From: Inonotus obliquus
Taxonomy: Eukaryota; Basidiomycota; Agaricomycetes; Hymenochaetales; Hymenochaetaceae
Direction: 5' to 3'
NCBI GenBank assembly: GCA_032164295.1
Contig: JAJHTX010000009.1
Location: 496,001 to 560,000, forward strand
Length of the DNA: 64,000 nucleotides
A program made the position numbers and the translations under genes. The notes below the pieces were generated by a model. It did no database searches. It saw only the letters and a list, made by a program, of their open reading frames with translations, and had not been told where the DNA came from. Every line of letters begins with the position of its first letter. The stretch's first letter is position 1. This document shows, one piece after another, positions 11,928 through 22,813 of the stretch.

Positions 11928-12157
11928 ATATTAATCTGCATGGGTGCAGATGGCCACCAGTACCGCATTTTCTCGTGGGATAAAAAATATGCCTAGAGTA
12001 ACGGCGCAGTAACGGCAGGCTTGATTTCCCAGATCTCCCTGGGGACCCGAGTGCCCTGATGGTTTGTTGATGGAAGCTTAGTGAAGTGGAAGTTGGAGCG
12101 AAAAGCGTCGAAGAGTCGAGAAAGCCATAATAAGATTCTAGTGGTAAATAAATAAAT

Positions 12158-12246
12158 CTCTGGGTAGCTCAGTTGGTTTAGAGCATCAGACTGTAATGTG
12201 AACCTCTGCTATCTGAGGGTCGCTGGTTCGACTCCGGCCCCGGAGA
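12158..12246 (+). tRNA. tRNA-Tyr (anticodon GTA) with a 14-nt intron
   Basis: The acceptor arm CTCTGGG (12158-12164) pairs with CCCGGAG (12239-12245), including one T-G wobble, and the discriminator is A (12246). C1-G72 is the hallmark of eukaryotic tRNA-Tyr. The D stem is GCTC/GAGC. The anticodon stem TCAGA (12186-12190) pairs with TCTGA (12212-12216), and the loop reads C-T-GTA-A-A once an intron at 12197-12210 is removed, directly 3' of position 37 where eukaryotic tRNA introns sit. The T arm GCTGG-TTCGACT-CCGGC is complete. An A/T-rich leader precedes it and a T-run (TTGTTTTTTCC, about 12259) follows as a Pol III terminator. Confidence 0.95.
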
Positions 12247-12258
12247 TCACTGCATCAC

Positions 12259-12269
12259 TTGTTTTTTCC
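12259..12269 (+). terminator. Pol III terminator T-run after tRNA-Tyr
   Basis: A run of six T residues within TTGTTTTTTCC begins about 13 bases after the tRNA end, matching the oligo-T signal at which RNA polymerase III stops. Confidence 0.7.
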
Positions 12270-12525
12270 TCGCATGAGGAAATATGGATAGTTATTTAAG
12301 GATATTTATCATTAAACATAATTATAATTATACGACCATCCGGTGGTCAAGTAACCACAACGACAAAGGGTATTATTCACTATAAAAATCAAAGAGTGTT
12401 ATGTTTTGTAACATGAATTACAGTGCCCCATCGAGATATACCACTGTTGAAGGAAACGGAAGTGCCAGCCACAATTATACCGATGGCTTGCATGGTACAC
12501 AATGGAAACCACTCGAATATACTAG

Positions 12526-13742
12526 CTATATGGACGCCCTTCTCTTTGCGTAGACGGTCTGGTATACGAGGTGTATTCCATCCGTATTGTTTAGAGTAGC
12601 ATGCAGAGTCGCGAGAATATCTTCAGTTTGGGATGAAGAAAACCCATTGTTCAGAAATAAATAACGTGCAGCATCCCCCAAATCAAGCAATGATTGCTTT
12701 GCGCGCAGACCTCGACTGGTTCCGTCAAGAGCCACAAGGTACCGTTCTGTGGCTATCTGCTCATAAAGCGTGGTTTCAGTCAGCATGTTTGAAATTCTAG
12801 CTGAGTCGAAGAAAAGATGGTGTCGAATTGCTAGCTCGTGGAGATGGCTGAAGAGTTCGGTGACATGTTCAGTTAGTTGCGGCGGATCGGAGCCATCCAT
12901 TTCAAAGATGCCAGGAATCCATTCACATGCCAGAAACAGGCCTCTGGGTCGAAGTATTCTCGCGATTTCGCGCAGGACGACGGGGTAGCTCATGGGCTAC
13001 AAACCATTGAATCAATACAGGACGCGTTCTGAAGAGAGGCCACGAACGGATAAGAATGCTTGTCGCAGGTGTACCATATCGAAGCGGCCCTGAGCCCATC
13101 GTGTCGCAGAGTTTATATCGTGAACCTCGAACTGAACGTTATCGGCGGGATATCGAGTAGCTAGCGGCACTAAAGCGTAGGTATAAATGGGAAGCAGGGT
13201 AAACTCTTGTACAGCGGGAAACATACCAATGTCTAAGCCGTAAACTTTAGCATGCGGAAAGTTGTCTGCCATTTCTTCCACCCTGCTCCATTCGTAAGCC
13301 AAGAGTGACGGTGACTTTTGCCGACTCACCATCTGCCGTTTCCCGTGCCAACGTCCAGAACTCGGACCCTGCGACCGCCGGAAGGCCGTGCTAACGTTTG
13401 CTGAACGGGTCCACGGTAGTTACGTCCTCCAAGTAACTCTTTGACGAGTTCATGCGTAAGGTCCAACCTCTGTAAACATTATCTAGGATTTGAATGCAAT
13501 TTTGGCGGATTGCACACTACCTGTCCCTCCAGTTCATCCACGGGGAAGGGATATAAACCCAAACAACCGTTTCCAGAAGAGTGGAACCGGCGACCATATC
13601 TCTCGACGAAGTGGCTCTCGATTTCGTCGGACGACATGGTAGACACCGAGTCTGATGAGCTTCGATCACTGCCAGAATCCTCCTCTCTTGGCGGAGACGC
13701 TCCATTAAGAACGCGACAATCACCCGAGGAGCCTTGATCCAT
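12526..13742 (-). CDS. SAM-dependent class I methyltransferase
   Basis: Four exons are joined on the minus strand. The start MDQGSSGDCRVLNG (13742) begins a Ser/Asp-rich leader. The second exon carries motif I, VRVLDVGTGNGRW, the glycine-rich S-adenosylmethionine loop. VYGLDIGMFPAV follows, with the acidic residue expected to contact the ribose, then DNVQFEVHDI, FDMVHLRQAFLSVR and ARILRPRGLFLACEW (motif III region). The remaining helices end in YQTVYAKRRASI. About 340 residues with no second domain fits the many basidiomycete small-molecule methyltransferases, often called LaeA-like, that methylate metabolites or act in regulation; the acceptor is unknown. There is no signal peptide, so it should be cytosolic or nuclear. 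It is divergent from the polymerase gene across a 960-bp spacer. Confidence 0.8.
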
Positions 13743-14702
13743 GTCCGGATCTTTTGTGCAGCGCGGTAGACAGAGAGCAGAGGGAAAGTGCAGGAGCAGG
13801 AAGATGGGGATACTAGGAATTCGAGGGGTCTTACGGCATCAACCACCGCGGGAATTGTCAAATAGAGCAAACTTACGTTCCAACATCCTGGTCGGCATAT
13901 CAGATACTATATATGCGGGGCTGAAAGCACATACATATAAGGGCATGCCGACTTTGAAACGCCCTATTGCAATAGTTGTAAGCGGGAGAAAAACTCGACG
14001 GCAAAAAGCGGCGAAGTCATCCAGGTCCCCGCAAAAGTAACACTCTTCTCGGCACAGCAACTGATATGGTACCTACTTCATTAACAGGCCAGATGGTTGC
14101 TTCATGTACGCCGATTTAGGTTCACAAAACATAGTACCAAGTGAGCAAATGGAAGGCTTGCTTCCATTCTCTGAACGGTTCTAAGGTCTTCGTCAATAAA
14201 GCGTCGCGTGAATGGTGCTTTTATGAAAGGCGCATTTTCGCACCGAAGCCTTTTAATGAAACGTCGCTTGAACACTAAGGAAAGTTGAGATTTGAAAACT
14301 TCTATCGATAGAAATCAAGAAATACCTTCGCGCGAACTCTGGCCCGAAAAGCGGCGCAGGCTCGGATGATTTCCGAGCAGTATATAGTGATTAAAATAGG
14401 CCTAATCCATCACAAAATCTGACATCGATTCGTTTGCAAAAGTGAGAAAAGGCCACTAGTGCAAGTTTACAGGGATAGCTACTAGCTAGTCATGAGAAAA
14501 AAATCTTATTGGTTTGATTTCCGAAGCAAGTAGTATCCGTGGGAAAGTCATCACGGGATGGCCCATCCACATTCGATTCGGATGATTTTGTCTTGTCTTG
14601 AGCCACAAGAACCAACGGAAATCACAGGCAGGCAATAATCATTCATCGCACTCCTGTGTTCTTCAACCCCTCAACTGCTCGGGATTCAAAATTAATATCC
14701 GC
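13743..14702. other. Divergent promoter region
   Basis: This spacer separates the minus-strand methyltransferase start from the plus-strand DNA polymerase start, so it must hold both promoters. A 99-codon open frame (13741-14040) overlapping the methyltransferase start has no recognisable content. A candidate in-frame ATG at 14598 would lengthen the polymerase N-terminus by 35 residues, but the downstream ATG fits family starts better. Confidence 0.5.
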
Positions 14703-17700
14703 ATGGATGATCTTGAAGAGTTTCTGAAGCAGCAGAAGGCTCTAGCAGAGATTCCTGAAGGAGACATAGAGGACTACGAAGCGAGAATGCGTCTGCGTGC
14801 CAAAAGGTTTGTCCTTAGTTTGGAAAACATTATTTATCGTTGCTAATCAGATCGTTTATATTTTCCAGGAGGAAGTTATGGAGATCCGATGATGAGCCCG
14901 GTCCTTCACATAAGGAACGCGAAGCAGAGGAGCTTTCTACCTATCTTGGGTCATTGAGATCTTCTGACGATGAACCTCGCGACAAATTCTCGATGAAGGG
15001 GCTCGTAAGGTAAGCCGAAAGCTGATCACTGCTGTTAAAAGCATATTTCAATTGATCCTTCTGCCACCCCTGCTGTTTACTGTGTTAGTTCTTCTCGACG
15101 GAGTAGTATACTCGGCGCCGAAGAACCCCCCGTAATCGAAGCCGCTGACGAAGATGCAACTGAAGCATCTGGAGAAGCTGTTATGTTTTCTAGGTTCGTT
15201 CAATCGTATCCTTCAATTATATTACGGAGGAACTGTTTACCTTTCCCCAGTCCCGCTGGAGAAACAAGAGACGAGCCAAACTACCGGCCCATGGGAAAAT
15301 CAGGCTTAGAAAGAAGCGGGCAAGATCTCGCCTTCTCTGAGCAGCGACGGACGTCCTCTATTGCAGACTGTCATCCCAGAATAGCAGGTAGGAAATGTAT
15401 AGATGGCGGACACGCCGCCCCCATCGTACAAGATGGAAATACCCCTCATCCATCTAGTCCCTCGGATAATCCAAAAGCGAAGATTTCGGATAATCGAATG
15501 TCAGGTCTAAGAGAGAAGCTGTTGAAAAAGCGGAAGGCACCCGATACCGATGAACAGGCTGACAGCAGCAACATAACCAGTCCATCAAATTCTCCAGCTG
15601 GAGGCTCCTCTCCATCCGGGCTTTCGCGCACTTTCCACTCCAAACGAACCTCTGAAACAGATCGCGGCAAAAAGAGATTGAAGAAGGCTGAAAAGGAGAG
15701 ACAAGCTGCCACTCAGAAACAGGAAGAAGAACGAGAGAAGAGAATGACGCCGAGAGAATATGCCACTCATATACAGTCCAAGTTCGCGGCTTACCTTGCA
15801 AAAACACCTGTCGGAAAGTTACCCTTTCAGGGCAAGGCAATATTTTACGTCGGCGGCGATTACTCCACAGCATCGCAAAGCACGCGGAGAAAAATGGACC
15901 ATGTCAGTGAAACCGTTCCTTGAAGCCGTTCTCGTTCTCAGCTAAAATTAATCACAGCTGCGAAAGAAAGGAGCTACTGTTGTTCCAACTTACAACCCCG
16001 AAAATGTTACGCATATAATCACGGAAGGGAACGTAGCAGTCACTTTGAAGGCTCTCGGTCTCAAATCTCTTGACGAAATTCCGATGTACATACCAACATT
16101 GACCTGGAACTGGGTGACGGACGGTAAACTGGATTCCCCTGAGTTTTGGTTTTCCGCATTTCCTAGTCGAATAGACGCCTCATCAGAGACAAGACCAGGG
16201 CATGCCAAGGGGATGCATTCTAAAAGTGATGTATCGCTTCCCCCTGCGATGTCACCTACGGACAAAGATTACAGTCACATAGCGTGGGTATTCCACCTAC
16301 AATCGGGAAAACTTGAGCTTATGCGAATTACCATATCGGAATTAGGGATTTCACGGATATACCACACGCGAAGTTTGGCGATTCTATCAAGGAGAACTCA
16401 CCAGCTGGTCGGACAAGTGCGAAACTCACAGAAAGACGTGGCGGCTATGACCCGCTTGCTGAGTTCTATGAGCAGGCTCGCAAGGACTTGCAAGCTGAAA
16501 AGGAGGTAAAAGCAACGCTTTGAGGGTTGTGTAAGACTGTCTCATTTTCCTATTCGGAAAGCTTCTTCATTCCAGCGGGCACAATCCTGAAGTAGAGAAA
16601 CCAGTTTCTCCAAGAGAAGGGACAAAATCGGTAGTACTCGCACTCTATGCAAGATCATTTCTGACTCAATTGCTACAGAGATGGACTTGCGACCAAAGGC
16701 CTGATAATGGTGAACGATGCGTGAATCAAGATATCGTTGATAAAGCAATAGCGTGTTCGTATCATGCGAGTTCCTTTACTGAATCTTTCTTCTAGCTTTC
16801 TGAACTGGAAGAAATCAACAAGACAAAAGTTTCCGGGGATCCAAGAGAACAGCGCTGGAGAGTCTTCAGCTACGGAAAATGTGAACGCTTTCCAGTGACC
16901 TACAATGCAACATACTTACCGATATGTTCGATGAAGCAATTCGCGCAATAAGAGCACATCCAAGGAGAATAAAGAACTACGAAGATGCCATTTCGATTAG
17001 AGGTGTGGGAGCGAAAACTGCCCAAAAGGTAACACCAGTATCTTCATCCATTTGACGACTAGTCGTCATTTTTTCAAAAGATTGTTGAGATAATCGAAAC
17101 CGGTGACCTGAGAAGAATCAAGTATGATAATACCGAGGATGTGCAAGCCATCAAAATCCTTACTAATATCTATGGTGTTGGTGAGATGAAATTGGATTTA
17201 GTTCCCTCTGCGTTTCCGTCTCACGCTTGAATCAAACAGGGCTTGGAACGGCCCAGAAGTGGTACGCTATGGGATGCAGGACTCTCGAGGATGTTAGGAA
17301 TGGCAAAGGAGGCGTCAAGCTATCAGAAGTACAAGAGGTATGTCGTTCGTTCAAAGAATTGGACGAGGTCTTCGGTTGTCTCATCACCTTTCCAGATCGG
17401 ACTCAAGTACTACGACGGTTTGTGCGAGTTCGTATTTCCTCGTGACGTTTTCCTTATTAAAGTCATAGACATCAATACACGCATCCCTCGGAGCGAGGTT
17501 GAAGAAATATTCAACATGATCAAATCCATTGGCGAGTAGTGAACTGTATATGTTCAATTCTTACATTGATGGAGAATCCTTTCCAGCGCTTGGAATCGAC
17601 CCGAAGCTCTTTTTCCAGTTGATGGGTAGCTATCGCAGGTAAATGCCCATCAGCTATCGTATTCACAACGATGTCCTGTCTCACAGTTTGTCAGGGGTGC

Positions 17701-18695
17701 AAAGACATGCGGAGACATTGATATTCTCATGACCCGTCCGACGGATGATGGAAGGACACACAAAGGTTAGAGACGACGATTATTCGTTTGTTCACTCGTT
17801 CGATGCTAGATAATGCTACGCCAGGGGTTTTACGCCAGTTGTTACGAGACCTGCATCTCCAAGGCATTCTGACAGAAGACCTGGCTATTCCGGAGGATTT
17901 CGAGGATCTGGAGCAGATCTATAGAGGGTTGTGTCAACGAGACGGTAAAAGTCCTAGACGCCGCATTGGTCAGTCTCATGCCCCATAGAGTTCGCAATAT
18001 GTCAAAGTCACTTTACCTTATCAGACTTCCTTGCCGTCCCATATCATGAAAGAGGAGGAGCTCTCATATACTACACCGTAGGTCCATCGTTTCTGATATA
18101 TCTCAATTTATCTGATTGCGGCTATAATACAGGGCGACGATATCGTAAGTTGTTTCAGATTGCGCGAAGTCAATATCTTATATGGTCATTCTACCACAAG
18201 TTCAACCGGGCTATCCGTTTGAAAGCTAAGTCAATGGGTTACTCTTTGAGCCAGCATGGTCTATCCAAGAGAGCGATGCGCGATAGCAGTGGAAAACGGA
18301 TGGTTCCAGGTAAGCCGAGATCGTGTTTATGCCTCAAAATACCACCTGACAGTGTTTTTCACGTTTGGTGTATTTTCAAATCTCCTCTCATCGCCTTTTC
18401 CAATTTTATCCGCTCAATTATATTTTGTTGCGGCGGGATCTTTTGACCCCCCACAATCTATCAATCTCCCTGGTGCCCTCCCCTTGCCGTGCTGCCCGGC
18501 GAATTGGACACATCCTGCGCAGTTGAACTGATCGCTTCCGAGACGGAAGAGGAAATCTTCCATATTTTAGGTGAGTTGTCCCGTCCGAGATCTGCACTTT
18601 TCTAAAGAGGCTTCACGTTGATCTTGTGCTCCTTTGAAGGTGTCCCGTGGCAGGAGCCCCATGAGCGCGTCCGAGCATTACCGGCTAATAGATGA
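14703..18695 (+). CDS. DNA polymerase lambda / Pol4 (Pol X family)
   Basis: This nuclear repair polymerase fills gaps in base excision repair and at end-joined breaks. MDDLEEFLKQQKAL starts at 14703. A long charged disordered region with basic NLS-like patches (KKRLKKAEKERQ) follows, then a BRCT-like region (FQGKAIFYVGGDYST, GATVVPTYNPENVTHIIT, TLTWNWVTDG). The Pol X core starts at WTCDQRPDNGERCVN and contains the helix-hairpin-helix sequence ISIRGVGAKTAQKIVEI, a second one at NIYGVGLGTAQKWY, SYRRGAKTCGDIDILMTRP with the two catalytic Asp, and DFLAVPYHERGGALIYYTG with the third Asp and the fungal YxTG steric-gate segment. The end LGVPWQEPHERVR is the conserved thumb terminus. More than ten introns are needed; apparent frame shifts near 16280 and 16510 are explained by introns. 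It is convergent with QCR2, 184 bp apart. Confidence 0.92.
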
Positions 18696-18879
18696 GACCA
18701 GTGAAACGAAGAAAGCATAATTCAAATTTTCATGTATTGTAACCGCCGACGGTGGACGGACCGTATTTGTCGAAATGATCCCTTCGATTTCTGGCTCAGG
18801 AAATTGTTTTGAGAATTAGACGAATATTTATTATTCAGAGATAACAAACGCGCGTCTCGTATCTCTTCTACAAATGAGT

Positions 18880-20392
18880 TTAAAGCCCGACTTCACTCTT
18901 GTAAGGAAGAGCGTTAGTATCACCAACGGCAATGAATGTTGGCGTAGTTTTGAGGAGGGTGGAATTGACCTAACACGAGGACGAGCGAAGTGAGAATTCA
19001 TAAGACATGTTCAGAGTGGTTTCAACTGCATTTACCTTCTGGAAGTTTGTTGCCGTCACTCCGTCCAGAGCTGTGTGCAAACTGCTCAGTGAGGCCTCAG
19101 ATCCCGCGAGCACCTATGAGTTGGTTGTGTAAGTTTATGATGTACACAGGACCGCAAGTAAAGACAAACCTTCGGGCCGAGAGTGGAGATGAAGCCATCG
19201 CGGCTCTCCACAGCGCTAGCTGCTGCAAATTTGGCTTTAGCAATCGCCGCCTTGAGCTCCTCCGGTTTAACGGAACCGCTCGTAGTTACGTCCCTCAAAA
19301 TCTTGACGGAGGCTGATGCAGCTTCTTTGACGTCAGATGCAGACTCTCCCTGTACGAGGAGGCCAAATAGAGATGCATCTGAGTAGGGGAGCAGTACAGA
19401 CTGTACTGTGGTACCAGCCGGAATAGCGGAAGCGATGGGCGAAAGGCTTGCGGACCATTTTACAGATGGGGTCGTCGAAAGGTGGGCGGCAAGCACTGCA
19501 ATTTCTGGAGGTGGAGCGCCGGCTTTACCGAAGCCAATGAAAACGGTTTGTAGACCGTCCGTAAGACTATGTCGGGATTCTCCACCGAAGTACTGGGAGG
19601 CAGGAGATGAGACGGATGTGCCAGAGGCAGGAATGCCCAAACTCTTCTGAACAAGCTTCGATAAAGTCTCCTGATCAATACCCGTACCTAGTACGGCAAA
19701 GTTATCCTTTGCAAAGACCTGGCTAGCGAAGGATTTGATGTCCTCGATTGAGACAGAAGGATGGGAAGGTGCGAAAACAGATGCGCCAATTCCGGAATGG
19801 AACGCGATAGCATGAGCCAGCTCAAGCGCTACGGTAGCAGGATCTGTTGACGCAGCTCGGGTCTCTCCCTCGACGACGGGAAGCACGGTTTCCTTGAGTT
19901 CCCAGGGCGAGAACTTCGAGGAGGTAAGCACAGAGGAAAGGATGTCCACGAAGGTGCCTCTAACGTATGGTCAGCGAATTACTACACGGCAAGACAAGCA
20001 GAATTCACAACTCACTCATCTCCGCGAAGAAATTCGGCTGTCAGAGCAAGATGTTCACGCGTCAGGCTTGAGGAAAGGACACCACCCAGCAGCTCTGCCT
20101 CTCGAACAGTTCCTAATGCTGATCGTTTTGACGTTCCCTATAAAAAAGATGTCAATCTTACAACCTGTATTCGTGTTCTTAGCGGACAGACCTTGAAGGC
20201 AAAGTTTTTCAGGACATTCGCGAGACCTGGCTTGGTTTCATAACGGCTGCCAGCTTTGACGAGGATTGTGACGGCCGAAGTTGGTTGACCATTGTCTACA
20301 GTGGCTACCTTAACACCAGAGACGTCGACAGCAGTCGCAAATGTTCTCAGAAGCCTTGAGGCCCGACGCGCCGTCACTCTAGCGGCCAGCAT
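18880..20392 (-). CDS. QCR2: Cytochrome bc1 complex core protein 2
   Basis: This is a subunit of ubiquinol-cytochrome c reductase (complex III) in the inner mitochondrial membrane; it is a matrix-facing core subunit derived from the M16 metallopeptidase fold but without the zinc site. The start MLAARVTARRASRLLRTFAT (20392) is a typical Arg-rich mitochondrial presequence. GVKVATVDNGQPTSAVTILV and KAGSRYETKPGLANVLKNFA are the core beta-sheet and helix. Later segments include ELLGGVLSSSLTREH, FSPWELKETVLPVVEGE, FAKDNFAVLGTGIDQETLSK and SLFGLLVQGESASDV. The C-terminus is AVGDTNALPYKSEVGL, also family-typical. Four or five exons; no HxxEH motif, as expected for core 2. Confidence 0.92.
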
Positions 20393-20881
20393 GAGTCTTC
20401 AGTTTTCGTCGTCGTACACGGTGAACAGTGGTTCGCGCTGTGCTGTCCGAATAATCCTTTCTCCGGTTTGGCCCGTCATAATGTTACATAACAATTAACA
20501 TAGCTAGTACGTAATATGCCTGTTACATAATACACCGACCAGTCATAAACGCACTATTACTATTGCTCTGATGTTCTTTCACTGCACTTTGAATTCTTTC
20601 CCTGTATTTGAAAAATCACTACTCTTTCATTGAAGTCTATGCTGTCCAATAACATGAAAAAGCCTGCAGAATTGCTGGAGAACCGATCGTGTTGGATTAC
20701 GAATGAGACTGCTCTGGCCTATGTACAATATGCCAGCCCCTCCAGATGATGCTGATGAAGTTATCATTCTGCGCCCTTGATTTCTATCTGCTGCATGTTG
20801 GCTGGCCAACCCTTACCATCCTGCATATCGTCCTTTCTGTCTTTCTGATACTGCGCCTGGAGCGCTACCATCCGAGCTCCA
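20393..20881. promoter_or_regulatory. Divergent promoter between QCR2 and membrane protein gene
   Basis: The 489-bp spacer lies between two head-to-head gene starts, so it should hold both promoters. The bases just before 20882 are pyrimidine-rich (CCTTTCTGTCTTTCTG), common upstream of fungal starts. A stop (TGA, about 20851) in frame with the 20882 ATG limits any simple 5' extension. Confidence 0.5.
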
Positions 20882-22813
20882 ATGAAACCTCGGCGGCACC
20901 ATTCGCATTCTAGGCGACAAAGTGGAGTTGTTCTCAGTCCAGGGGAGGGAGTACTCCTTGATTCAGGAATTCATAGCGTCGCCACGGAATATACAACGGA
21001 CGGGCATCAGCAACCATTAAGTGTTACTTTGCAGAGCCAACTTATCACGGCAGAGCATGTTCAGCCAGCTCACCATGCTATTCCGAGTTTCGACTCGCAG
21101 CTTTCGTCGATAGTAGAAAGCGAGGAACCCGTATCATCATCATTTTCTGCGACTTCGACTTCAGTTGTTAGCTCAGTGACCCCGACGACCAGTGCTTCCT
21201 CTACGGGCTATTCGCACCGGTCAAGCTCCTCGCTGTCCGAACACAGCAGCTCTTCCTCATCAAGGCCTTCAGGATCATCTACTTCAGCTGCAATTGCTGT
21301 CGCGTCAAACGTGAACGAATCTTCGGCTTCAGCTTCATCGGCACCCACGGCCGCCGCTACTGCAGGTCATTCGGCGGAATTCTATGGAGGCATAGCCTTT
21401 ACCGCTGTCGCATTCCTAGCCTGTTTGGTGGCCATCGTCGCCTTCTTGATACGATCCCGGCGAAAGGGTTCTATGTGCCGTGGTAGTGGCGGGCAAGATG
21501 AGGACGTTGAGAACCAAGACTTCGGGCTCGGTCTTGGGTTATACGTGGACAAGCCTGTATCGTCGCCGGAGACTTCGCTAGCTAATCTCCCCGCTCTTCC
21601 AGCATACCATGGTGCTTCTGACTCTCCAAGAAGTTATCCAACAACTTTCACGCGCCCCGCGGCTGCTCATTTACCTACCGACGATTCTGTTCGTGTGCCT
21701 AATAGATTGCTAGGGCCGCTTCGGGTGAGGAACTATGTATCCGGAGACTTCCCCAGCTCCTCTGATGAGGCTGTTCCGACGCCTCAAGGCCAGCTCGGAA
21801 GCCCGCGTGAGCAATGTCCAGGGGAAACACCACGTTACTTAGGATTGGAAGGGCAGGGTCTGGATGTACCATGGGCACCTCTGAATGTCAAGAAGTCGCG
21901 TGCGCCAAACCAGGTAAACATAGCCCACTCAGCAACGAAGAAGAGCGAAGTGGCACAAGCTGGTGGTGAAGAGCAGAACTACACTCTCCCAACACCTCCC
22001 TTTGGTTTTACGCAAGCCCGAGGTGACCGTGAAAAAGGGAGCCCTAATGGGTGGAGAGACACGTTTAGCTCGAGCGTCCACGGAGCACTTTCCGGAATCC
22101 ATGGGAGTAACTTACATAGCGGAGGGAACATTTCACCCGCGCCTCACGGAAGTTATCCACGGTCTGATCGTTGGCGTACCGTTTTGTCCTCACAGAAGGC
22201 CCCCGTTTCCGAAGCGGTGACATCAGAGTCTGGTGGCGGAATATCCGTAAATCCCGAAGTCCAGACCATCGCCTGTCCTCCCACTCAACTTGGGCGGGAC
22301 CCGATTACATTCGAAACTATCGGGCTCTGTCTGAAAATGGGGGAACAAGGTGACGGTGGGGTCGCTAGTTCCGTAGCTTCTACCACTCCTTTGGCTGTAT
22401 CAAAGAAGCTCGGGAACAAGACGCAAAGCAAGCGGCATTCGGGAGTTGTGAAGCCAAGGACGACGTCACGCACAAGTAGCTTGTATTCGCCGCTTTTCGG
22501 CGCGAACAGGCGGTCCACCAAGCGCACTCCTAAATTTGCGAAGCGAACTAGCGTAGCTACTCAATCGTCCACGACCACTAGGGTGCGACCGGAATTCCTG
22601 CGGAAGGCTACCGCTGATTCGGTCACGTCCTTCAGTTCAGAGACTTCTGAACCTTCGAGAGCTCTGACGGCGGAAGAGCTGCGCGCAAAGCGTACTCTGA
22701 TGCTCCGTGCAAGAAGGAAGCGTGGGATGAGTAATGGCACGAGGGCAGATCGCCCAGCAAGGAGGCTTACGCACACCGAACAGTCTCCGGACGCGGAGCC
22801 ATCAGTAGTCTGA
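20882..22813 (+). CDS. Single-pass membrane protein with Ser/Thr-rich ectodomain
   Basis: This is an intronless frame of 643 residues. Residues 1-165 are His/Arg-rich at first, then strongly Ser/Thr/Ala-rich with few charges, as in O-mannosylated cell-surface stalks. One clear helix (GIAFTAVAFLACLVAIVAFL) follows at about 174-193, then a basic stop-transfer RSRRKGSMCR and a long polar tail of about 440 residues with several SP/TP sites and basic patches near the end. The layout resembles Mid2/WSC-like or SKG6-type surface proteins, but there is no cysteine-rich WSC domain and no obvious signal peptide at this start. An upstream exon with a leader cannot be excluded, although an in-frame stop precedes the ATG. 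Function is unknown; cell-wall sensing is inference from layout only. Confidence 0.75.
   Translation: MKPRRHHSHSRRQSGVVLSPGEGVLLDSGIHSVATEYTTDGHQQPLSVTLQSQLITAEHVQPAHHAIPSFDSQLSSIVESEEPVSSSFSATSTSVVSSVTPTTSASSTGYSHRSSSSLSEHSSSSSSRPSGSSTSAAIAVASNVNESSASASSAPTAAATAGHSAEFYGGIAFTAVAFLACLVAIVAFLIRSRRKGSMCRGSGGQDEDVENQDFGLGLGLYVDKPVSSPETSLANLPALPAYHGASDSPRSYPTTFTRPAAAHLPTDDSVRVPNRLLGPLRVRNYVSGDFPSSSDEAVPTPQGQLGSPREQCPGETPRYLGLEGQGLDVPWAPLNVKKSRAPNQVNIAHSATKKSEVAQAGGEEQNYTLPTPPFGFTQARGDREKGSPNGWRDTFSSSVHGALSGIHGSNLHSGGNISPAPHGSYPRSDRWRTVLSSQKAPVSEAVTSESGGGISVNPEVQTIACPPTQLGRDPITFETIGLCLKMGEQGDGGVASSVASTTPLAVSKKLGNKTQSKRHSGVVKPRTTSRTSSLYSPLFGANRRSTKRTPKFAKRTSVATQSSTTTRVRPEFLRKATADSVTSFSSETSEPSRALTAEELRAKRTLMLRARRKRGMSNGTRADRPARRLTHTEQSPDAEPSVV

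Larger units (their letters stand above)
10843..12157. other. Upstream region of the minus-strand permease, with a MITE
   Basis: About 1.3 kb contains the permease promoter (nearest 10843) and, further out, a short inverted-repeat element at 11694-11927 described separately. GATA-type hexamers (for example GATAAG near 11555) occur but are too short to assign. No protein-coding frame with recognisable content is present. Confidence 0.5.

Noticed and set aside
13517..13870. 117-codon minus-strand frame overlapping the methyltransferase start
   Set aside because: It is in another frame from the methyltransferase first exon, which has splice continuity and motif I downstream.
16260..16510. Apparent frameshift in the Pol lambda gene
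   Set aside because: A normal intron (GTGGGT...GAATTAG, near 16287-16347) joins the frames and restores HIADFTDIPHAKFGDSIKEN, so no damage is needed.
19086..19949. Plus-strand frames across the QCR2 region
   Set aside because: They are mirror frames of the clear minus-strand QCR2 exons.
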